Positions 1-4,629 of a stretch of DNA of 6,270 nucleotides are shown here, one piece after another. The notes under the pieces were generated by a model, which saw only the letters and a program-made list of their open reading frames with translations, ran no database searches and was not told the origin of the DNA. The DNA is taken from NCBI GenBank assembly GCA_022848825.1, contig JAJISH010000010.1, forward strand, positions 1 through 6,270, written 5' to 3'. How positions within the stretch are numbered: position 1 is the stretch's first letter; every line of letters begins with the position of its first letter. The translations under genes and the position numbers were made by a program. The stretch is from Thermoplasmatota archaeon. GTDB taxonomy: Archaea; Thermoplasmatota; Thermoplasmata; RBG-16-68-12; JAGMCJ01.

Positions 1-282
1 CATCCCGCCACCAGGCTTTCATGCGAGGGCGAGAGGGCATTCCTTTCCTCTCTTGAGAGCGGATGTCAGGTTCCCGCGGGCGTTTACACTACAATTGACG
101 CTGAGGCCACCAAAATAAGCATCACAGGTTTCATATCCTCCTTGGACGGAAGCGTGTTTCTCAGGGCACGAGGTGTGGGGTCTCTGGAGGATTCGAAAGA
201 GGTCTCCCGGAATCTCGCAAGAGAACTTTTGGACATGGGCGGAGAGAAGATCCTGGCTGACATCCGAAAGGAGGTCTCCTGA
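1..282 (+). CDS. hemC: Hydroxymethylbilane synthase (porphobilinogen deaminase), C-terminal part, 5' end outside window
   Basis: This is the last 93 codons of a gene that enters from the left edge in frame 1 and stops at TGA 280-282. HemC is a cytosolic enzyme that joins four porphobilinogen units into linear hydroxymethylbilane, the substrate of uroporphyrinogen-III synthase. The visible part holds the family signature ERAFL followed by SGCQVPAG. Cys at fragment residue 22 (bases 64-66) matches the cysteine that carries the dipyrromethane cofactor (Cys242 in E. coli). The rest fits the small alpha/beta C-terminal domain: a beta strand, a DG turn (SSLDGS), then a helix resembling the family's LA-x-ELL-x2-G-x2-IL ending. 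The tail after that helix is short, but the ending looks complete. The product gene of the next step starts 2 bases downstream, which supports co-transcription. The call rests on the cofactor motif. The missing N-terminal two-thirds cannot be judged. Confidence 0.93.
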   Translation, partial: HPATRLSCEGERAFLSSLESGCQVPAGVYTTIDAEATKISITGFISSLDGSVFLRARGVGSLEDSKEVSRNLARELLDMGGEKILADIRKEVS

Positions 283-284
283 AG

Positions 285-1715
285 ATGGTGGTCTACATAG
301 TCGGAGCAGGACCGGGGGATCTTGAACTTGTGACTCTGAAGGCGAAGCGCCTCATAGAGAAAGCGGAGGTCCTGATATACGACAAACTGGTGAACCACGA
401 GATATTGGACTGGGCGCCCCCTGACTGCAAGTTGATTTACATGGGCAAGCGGGAAGAGGATTCTCTCCCTTCCCAGGACACCCAGCGGGGAATAAACGAC
501 CTCATACGCGAATACGGTCCATCCAAACGGGTCGTTCGCTTGAAAGGAGGTGACCCCTTCATCTTCGGGAGAGGTGGCGAGGAAGCTCAGGAGTGCGCTC
601 GCGAGGGAATCCCTTTCGAGGTCGTTCCCGGCATATCCTCTGCATTTGCCGTACCGGCGTATGCCGGAATACCAGCCTCCCATCGCGATTTCAACTCATC
701 TTTCGCAGTGCTGACGGGCCACGAGACCGAGAAGGAGGAATCCAAGATAGACTGGGCCCACTTGCCGGAAACCGTGGTCATCCTCATGGGGGTTTCGAAC
801 ATGATGGCCATTGCCAAAAGGCTCCTGAGTGCAGGTCGGCTCCCATCGACCCCCGTAGCAGCCATATGGAAAGGCACGACTTCCGAGCAGGAGACTCAAA
901 TGTCCACACTGGAGAAGGTTGCCGAAAAAGGCGTGAAGTTCTCTCCGCCAGTGGTCTTCGTCGTGGGTCAGATAGCCTCTCTTCATGAAGAGCTGGCTTG
1001 GTTCGAGTCCAAACTCGCCTTGGCCAGGGGAAAGAGGGTAATCCTCACAAGTGCGGAGGGCCACCAGTCAGATAGCCAGGAGATGATGGAGTCCTGTGGT
1101 CTCAACGTTGTGTCAATGCCCCTCATCGAGATAACTCCAAGGGAGTTCATTGTCCCCGATCTGAAGCGTTTCGATGCCTTGGTCTTCACGTCGGTCGAGG
1201 GAGTGAAGCGGGCCGGGAAAGTCGCTGATCTTGAAGGCTATGATGGAGCGGTGTTCGCCATCGGACCCAGGACAAAGAGGCTACTGATGGATGAAAGCAA
1301 TCTCAATGCGACCATAGGAGAGAGATTCAATTCGGAGGGCCTGGCAGAGCACATCACAAAGAACCTGGGCACAGGAAGCAAGATACTGGCCCTGCGGTCT
1401 TCGGCTGCGACTGGGGTCCTGAGGGACTCGCTTTCGAAGATGTTCGAAGTCACTGAGATCCCTGTCTATGACATCAAGCCCATTCCGGCCGACGTCGAGA
1501 GGATAGGGGACTGCAATGCCATCTTTGTGACATCCGCCTCCAGCGCGAAGAGCCTCGCGAAACTAGACCCAGAGACATTCGAGGGAAAGGTTGTCGTATC
1601 CATTGGTCCAGAGACCTCGCGACATCTGCCCTTCGCCCACATAACAGCCGCCACCAGCACCATTCAGGGCATGATAGACGCCTATCTGGATTCTCTTTGG
1701 ACGGGATTTCATTGA
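285..1715 (+). CDS. cobA-hemD: Fused uroporphyrinogen-III C-methyltransferase / uroporphyrinogen-III synthase
   Basis: This 476-residue cytosolic protein appears to carry two consecutive enzymes. Residues 1 to about 240 are a SAM uroporphyrinogen methyltransferase (CobA/SUMT). They have the N-terminal GAGPGD loop (7-12), the LKGGDPFIFGRGGEE block around G88-G89-D90-P91, VVPGISSA (113-120) and the GIPASHR segment (128-134). This half adds methyls at C2 and C7 of uroporphyrinogen III to give precorrin-2. Residues from about 250 (KRVILTS) to 476 are a HemD domain, recognised by the weakly conserved VFTS and IGP-x-T elements, each present twice as expected for its two-lobed fold. HemD cyclises hydroxymethylbilane with inversion of ring D. 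The ATG at 285 lies 10 bases after a GGAGG core (270-274) and 2 bases after the hemC stop. The fusion links closing the ring to committing it to siroheme, cobalamin or alternative heme synthesis. CobA-HemD fusions are known in several bacteria. The CobA half is very sure and the HemD half is sure mainly from position and pattern. Confidence 0.93.
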   Translation: MVVYIVGAGPGDLELVTLKAKRLIEKAEVLIYDKLVNHEILDWAPPDCKLIYMGKREEDSLPSQDTQRGINDLIREYGPSKRVVRLKGGDPFIFGRGGEEAQECAREGIPFEVVPGISSAFAVPAYAGIPASHRDFNSSFAVLTGHETEKEESKIDWAHLPETVVILMGVSNMMAIAKRLLSAGRLPSTPVAAIWKGTTSEQETQMSTLEKVAEKGVKFSPPVVFVVGQIASLHEELAWFESKLALARGKRVILTSAEGHQSDSQEMMESCGLNVVSMPLIEITPREFIVPDLKRFDALVFTSVEGVKRAGKVADLEGYDGAVFAIGPRTKRLLMDESNLNATIGERFNSEGLAEHITKNLGTGSKILALRSSAATGVLRDSLSKMFEVTEIPVYDIKPIPADVERIGDCNAIFVTSASSAKSLAKLDPETFEGKVVVSIGPETSRHLPFAHITAATSTIQGMIDAYLDSLWTGFH

Positions 1716-2911
1716 TAGGAGTGTCCAAACTGCTCATTGGAGCACAGAGTGAATCCGACGGATTGCGGTACAGGGATGCAGCGGACAGTGAGTTGGAGCA
1801 GATTGAGTATCGCGCTGACCACGTGAAATCCAACAAGCCAATAGTCGTCTGGAACATGACGAACCAGTGCAACCTGAAGTGCGTCCACTGCTATGCGACA
1901 GCCACCAGCCACATCCAAGAAGGTGAGCTCTCCACGGACGAGGGTAGGGGCTTCTTGGAAGATATTGCAGCCTATGGATGTCCCGTGGTGCTTTTCTCTG
2001 GTGGGGAGCCGTTCATGCGGGCGGATCTGATGGAGCTCGCCCAATACGCGGATTCCCTAGGACTGAGGCCCGTGGTCTCGACCAACGGGACACTGATAAC
2101 CGAAGAGATGGCAAAAGCCGCCAAGGAGTCGGGCATCAAGTACATCGGTGTCTCCCTTGACGGTCTGGCTTCAGTCAACGATGAATTCCGGGGGGTGCAA
2201 GGGGCCTTCGAAAGAGCGGTCAAAGGCATGAGGAACTCACTCAAGGCCGGAGTCAAAACGGGGTTGCGGTTCACCATCACAAAGCACAATCGAGAGGACC
2301 TGTCGGGAGTGCTCTTGAAGCTGAGGGAAATCGGTGTGAACCGGTGCTGCGTCTATCACCTGGACTATGCGGGCAGAGGCAAGGACATTGCTCAGCATGA
2401 TCTCACCCCGTCAGAGTCAAGAAGAGCAGTGTCAACATACTTCGAACTTACGAGAATGCATCACACCAACGGCTTTCCCATCGAGACTCTTCTGGTTGGC
2501 AACTACTGTGACGCAGGTTTTCTCTATCTCACCCTTTTGAACGAGGACGTTGAAAGGGCTGAGTGGGCATACGAGCTTCTCAGGCGCAATGGCGGAGACG
2601 GCACGGGAGAGACGATTGCGGATGTCGACCATCGAGGGTTCGTTCACGCAAACCAGTTCTGGCAGGATTACTCGTTCGGCAACGTCAGGGAGAGGGCTTT
2701 TGGCTCAATATGGGAGGACACATCGGATCCCATCTTGCGAGGGCTCAAGAATAAGGCAGACCACGTCAAGGGAAGGTGCGCTGCCGACTCCTGCCGGTTC
2801 TTCGAGATATGCAAGGGCGGCTCAAGAGTGCGTGCGCTGGCCCTCACCGGGGATGTGTGGGCGCCGGATCCGGCATGCTACCTTACAGATGATGAGATTG
2901 GAATGGCGTAG
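1712..2911 (+). CDS. ahbC: Radical SAM heme biosynthesis protein, AhbC/NirJ family (likely didecarboxysiroheme deacetylase)
   Basis: This 399-residue radical SAM enzyme has the cluster motif C53-x3-C57-x2-C60, followed by the SAM-binding GGEP at 97-100 after a VVLFS strand. The C-terminus has a second cysteine group (C356, C361, C367, C389) as expected for an auxiliary Fe-S cluster. Family hallmarks of AhbC/NirJ are the N-terminal MIGVSKLL and DGLRY, then QFW-x-DYSFGNVRER, RVRAL, TGD-x-WAPDPACYLTD near the end. AhbC removes two acetate side chains from 12,18-didecarboxysiroheme to give iron-coproporphyrin III, and NirJ does related chemistry for heme d1. The heme-gene neighbours and lack of any visible nir gene favour AhbC, but the two are hard to tell apart by eye. 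The frame is open from TTG 1697. I chose TTG 1712 because it gives the usual family N-terminus and a 4-base TTGA overlap with the previous stop, suggesting translational coupling. There is no clear SD and no ATG until codon 49. C356-x4-C361 looks wider than the usual C-x2-C. Confidence 0.87.
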   Translation: MIGVSKLLIGAQSESDGLRYRDAADSELEQIEYRADHVKSNKPIVVWNMTNQCNLKCVHCYATATSHIQEGELSTDEGRGFLEDIAAYGCPVVLFSGGEPFMRADLMELAQYADSLGLRPVVSTNGTLITEEMAKAAKESGIKYIGVSLDGLASVNDEFRGVQGAFERAVKGMRNSLKAGVKTGLRFTITKHNREDLSGVLLKLREIGVNRCCVYHLDYAGRGKDIAQHDLTPSESRRAVSTYFELTRMHHTNGFPIETLLVGNYCDAGFLYLTLLNEDVERAEWAYELLRRNGGDGTGETIADVDHRGFVHANQFWQDYSFGNVRERAFGSIWEDTSDPILRGLKNKADHVKGRCAADSCRFFEICKGGSRVRALALTGDVWAPDPACYLTDDEIGMA

Positions 2912-3033
2912 ACCACGAAATGTCTTCATTGACGGATGCCGCCGCTTGCTCCTCAGGCCCTCTTCTCATTCCTCCGATGCTGGAAGTGACTTCTGTCGTC
3001 CTCGATAATGAAGTGCGACATCCTCTCCGTCTT

Positions 3034-3071
3034 GGAGCTCGGAGACGATCGATAGACCCGTGTCGAGTTCC
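3034..3071 (+). repeat. Imperfect inverted repeat / possible stem-loop upstream of the sdh promoter
   Basis: GGAGCTCG (3034-3041) can pair with CGAGTTCC (3064-3071) over 8 base pairs, one of them a G-U pair in RNA, around a 22-base loop. It ends about 40 bases before the TATA box. No T-run follows, so it does not look like an intrinsic terminator. It could be a regulator site or chance, since an 8-base match with a wide loop is not rare in GC-rich DNA. Confidence 0.25.
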
Positions 3072-3105
3072 CTACAGCCCGCGCCGACTTCTATTGCCAG
3101 CCCTC

Positions 3106-3119
3106 AAAATCATTTTATA
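3106..3119 (+). promoter_or_regulatory. Archaeal-type promoter (A-rich BRE-like stretch plus TATA box) for the sdh operon
   Basis: AAAATC (3106-3111) followed by ATTTTATA (3112-3119) stands out as an AT-rich island in GC-rich DNA. It resembles a BRE plus TATA box, with core TTTATA at 3114-3119. In archaea, transcription starts about 25 bases after the box centre, which puts the start near 3143. That gives a leader of about 16 bases holding the SD at 3147-3154. The position agrees with the inferred TTG start of sdhB and excludes the longer reading frame that begins upstream of the box. The start site itself is inference. Confidence 0.6.
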
Positions 3120-3146
3120 CGTCAGCGCTTTAATGAGCAAGCCCTC

Positions 3147-3154
3147 GGAGGAGG
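3147..3154 (+). promoter_or_regulatory. Shine-Dalgarno site fixing the TTG start of sdhB
   Basis: GGAGGAGG contains two overlapping GGAGG cores. The first (3147-3151) ends 7 bases before TTG 3159, the same spacing as the GGAGG core before sdhC. No ATG in the sdhB frame lies nearby, so this SD together with the TATA box decides the start. Confidence 0.75.
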
Positions 3155-3158
3155 ATAC

Positions 3159-3869
3159 TTGGTCAAGTTCAGGGTGTTCCGCTTCAGTCCCGAGAAAGAC
3201 AGGAAGCCGCGATACGTTGACTACAACATCGAGGACACGTGCGGACTGACGGTTCTGGACGCGCTCAAGCTCATCAAGACGGACATGGACCCGAGCCTAA
3301 GCTTCAGGCATTCCTGCAGAAGCGCAATATGCGGGTCCTGCGCCGTGAGCATCAACGGCAAGAACATGCTCGCCTGCAATACGCAGGTCGACGCGCTGGG
3401 GAAGAGCAGGGTAGTCGTCGAGCCGCTGCCGGGATATCCAGTCATCAACGACCTCGTCGTGGACTTCGCACCGTTCTTCGGGCAGTACAGGTCCGTGCAA
3501 CCATATCTTGTGTCGAAGACCGCTCCGCCCGAGAAGGAGCGCATCCAGAGCGTCGAGGCCAGGAAGAAGTACGACGCGCCCGCGCAATGCATCATGTGCG
3601 CCGCGTGCACCACTTCATGCCCGATCGTGTGGACGGACGACAAGTACCTGGGTCCAGCGGCCCTGACGAAGGTCTGGCGGTTCGTTGCCGACTCGAGGGA
3701 CGATATCACGGACGAGAGGCTCGCCATGGTGAACAACGAGTACGGGATATGGAGATGCCACACGATGTTCCGCTGCGCGGAGGCGTGTCCGAAGGAGATA
3801 GACACGACGGAGGCGATCGAGAACCTCAGGCGGGAGGTCCTCAAGAGGGCCTTCTCCAGGAGGCGATAG
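3159..3869 (+). CDS. sdhB: Succinate dehydrogenase iron-sulfur subunit
   Basis: This 236-residue subunit of complex II passes electrons from the SdhA flavin to quinone and heme at the membrane anchor. The N-terminal ferredoxin domain binds [2Fe-2S] through C53-x4-C58-x2-C61-x11-C73. The C-terminal domain has C144-x2-C147-x2-C150 with C210 for [4Fe-4S], and C154, C200 and C206 for [3Fe-4S]. Met203 sits where a fourth cysteine would be, so this centre should be the three-iron type usual in succinate dehydrogenases. His201 matches the quinone-site His207 of E. coli SdhB. The frame is open from GTG 3060, but that start lies upstream of the TATA box and the added residues look non-coding. TTG 3159 has a good SD and gives the normal N-terminus VKFRVFRFSPEKD. 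Length is normal for the family. sdhC begins 1 base after the stop. Fumarate reductase is the alternative, but the heme-binding anchors downstream fit succinate:quinone reductase. Confidence 0.96.
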   Translation: MVKFRVFRFSPEKDRKPRYVDYNIEDTCGLTVLDALKLIKTDMDPSLSFRHSCRSAICGSCAVSINGKNMLACNTQVDALGKSRVVVEPLPGYPVINDLVVDFAPFFGQYRSVQPYLVSKTAPPEKERIQSVEARKKYDAPAQCIMCAACTTSCPIVWTDDKYLGPAALTKVWRFVADSRDDITDERLAMVNNEYGIWRCHTMFRCAEACPKEIDTTEAIENLRREVLKRAFSRRR

Positions 3870-3870
3870 A

Positions 3871-4266
3871 ATGCTCAAGCAGAGCGGATTCGGCTACTAC
3901 GTGAGGAAGATAGCGAGGACCTGGAAGGAGACGGGCACGCTCGCACACATCGTCCACCGCGTGACGGGCATCCTCCTGGTCGTGTACCTCGGGGTGCACA
4001 TATACGTCGTCACGCAGGCAAGCCTCAACGGAGAGGGCTACGAGAGCATCCTGGAGATGTTCAGAGACCCGCTCTTCGCTGCGGGCGAGCTCATAATGAT
4101 CATGGGCGGCCTCGTCCACGGGCTCAACGGCATCAGGCTCACGCTGTTCGACATGGGAATCGGGCTCAAGCATCAGAAGGCCATGTTCTGGGCGTTCATG
4201 GTCATCGCGGTCGCGGTCTGGTTCGCGGGGCTCGCGATAGTCTGGCCCGTAATAGGAGGGGGATGA
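3871..4266 (+). CDS. sdhC: Succinate dehydrogenase cytochrome b membrane anchor subunit SdhC
   Basis: This 131-residue membrane protein has three hydrophobic segments at about 31-49, 68-92 and 105-127, as in the SdhC/SdhD anchors of complex II. The diagnostic HRVTG (29-33) precedes helix I. H83 begins H-x3-GIR-x4-D (83-94), which lines up with the E. coli SdhC heme ligand His84 and its GIR-x4-D tail. H43 at the end of helix I is a second candidate heme ligand. Arg30 matches the quinone-site Arg31 of E. coli, but the position of E. coli Ser27 is His26 here. ATG 3871 has AGGAGG at 3858-3863, 7 bases upstream, inside the end of sdhB. sdhB's stop is 1 base away, and sdhD's first ATG overlaps the sdhC stop. 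C and D are named by gene order and by the GIR motif. They are similar to each other, so the names could be swapped. Confidence 0.92.
   Translation: MLKQSGFGYYVRKIARTWKETGTLAHIVHRVTGILLVVYLGVHIYVVTQASLNGEGYESILEMFRDPLFAAGELIMIMGGLVHGLNGIRLTLFDMGIGLKHQKAMFWAFMVIAVAVWFAGLAIVWPVIGGG
4254..4259 (+). promoter_or_regulatory. Shine-Dalgarno site of sdhD, favouring the second of two adjacent ATG codons
   Basis: AGGAGG lies within the last codons of sdhC. It leaves 3 bases to ATG 4263 and 6 bases to ATG 4266. Spacing before sdhB and sdhC is 7, so 4266 may be the used start. The two choices differ by one methionine. Confidence 0.6.
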
Positions 4267-4625
4267 TGGGCGCGCCGACGGAATCGAAGAGAAGCATGTG
4301 GCTCTGGATACTCCAGAGGGTCAGCGGTGCGGCTCTCATAGTCCTGCTCCTCATTCACATGGTGGTCCTGCACTACATGGACCCGCACGCTGCGATCGCC
4401 GTAGCAGAGGTGAAGATCCGCCTGCAGGGGCTCACGTTCATGGTCATCAACAACCTGCTGCTGGGTTTCGTCATATTTCACGCATTCAATGGGGTGAGGA
4501 ACGTCGTGTACGACTACACCTCCGATCCGCGCAAGAGGGCGGCGGTCTCGGCCGTCCTGGTGATCATGGCGATCTTCCTCTTTGCGTTCGCTGTTTGGGC
4601 GTTCCTGCCGTTCATGATGGGGTGA
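4263..4625 (+). CDS. sdhD: Succinate dehydrogenase membrane anchor subunit SdhD
   Basis: This 120-residue, three-helix membrane protein (hydrophobic at about 20-38, 57-82 and 93-118) is the second anchor of complex II. Its layout repeats that of SdhC: QRVSG (18-22), His32 at the end of helix I, then H73-x3-GVR-x4-DY (73-85). His73 and Tyr85 line up with the E. coli SdhD heme ligand His71 and quinone-site Tyr83, keeping the same 12-residue spacing. His32 is a candidate ligand for a second heme. The start overlaps the sdhC stop as ATGA (4263-4266). The next codon is also ATG and has better SD spacing, so residue numbers may shift by one. The gene is tightly coupled, with sdhA starting 4 bases after its stop. 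The sequence is too short and divergent for certain naming, but hydrophobicity, motif and location between sdhC and sdhA make the role secure. Confidence 0.91.
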   Translation: MMGAPTESKRSMWLWILQRVSGAALIVLLLIHMVVLHYMDPHAAIAVAEVKIRLQGLTFMVINNLLLGFVIFHAFNGVRNVVYDYTSDPRKRAAVSAVLVIMAIFLFAFAVWAFLPFMMG

Positions 4626-4626
4626 T
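4619..4626 (+). promoter_or_regulatory. Shine-Dalgarno-like site of sdhA overlapping the sdhD stop
   Basis: GGGGTGAT resembles GAGGTGAT, the complement of the conserved 3' end of 16S rRNA, with one G replacing A that can still pair with U. The G run ends 7 bases before ATG 4630, matching the spacing used by sdhB and sdhC. It contains the sdhD stop TGA, so termination and re-initiation are likely coupled. Confidence 0.55.
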
Positions 4627-4629
4627 TGG

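Larger units (their letters stand above)
2912..3158. other. Intergenic region between heme and succinate dehydrogenase operons; no supported gene
   Basis: This is 247 bases between the ahbC stop and the sdhB start. I translated the obvious small frames. A plus-strand frame from ATG 2920 lacks an SD, runs across the promoter and into sdhB, and gives a low-complexity Ser/Arg/Leu product. A 22-codon minus-strand frame resembles nothing I know. No run of five or more T residues that would suggest an archaeal terminator lies just after ahbC, so where the first transcript ends is unclear. The 3' part holds the sdh promoter and an imperfect stem-loop, listed separately. The rest (2912-3033) shows nothing I can interpret. 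Confidence 0.6.

Noticed and set aside
84..683. Minus-strand open frame of 199 codons across the hemC end and cobA start
   Set aside because: It is opposite two clearly coding genes with conserved motifs, and its product resembles nothing I recognise.
2912..3033. Possible terminator, tRNA or small RNA after ahbC
   Set aside because: No run of T residues, tRNA-like arms or strong hairpin was visible.
3060..3158. Upstream extension of sdhB from GTG 3060
   Set aside because: It starts before the likely promoter, and the extra 33 residues do not resemble an SdhB N-terminus, whereas TTG 3159 has a well-placed SD.
2920..3249. Plus-strand open frame of 109 codons beginning 8 bases after ahbC
   Set aside because: It has no SD, crosses the TATA box and sdhB start, and its composition is that of random GC-rich sequence.
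3221..3844. Minus-strand open frame of 207 codons opposite sdhB
   Set aside because: The plus strand has all eleven Fe-S cysteines of SdhB, so the opposite frame is a shadow.
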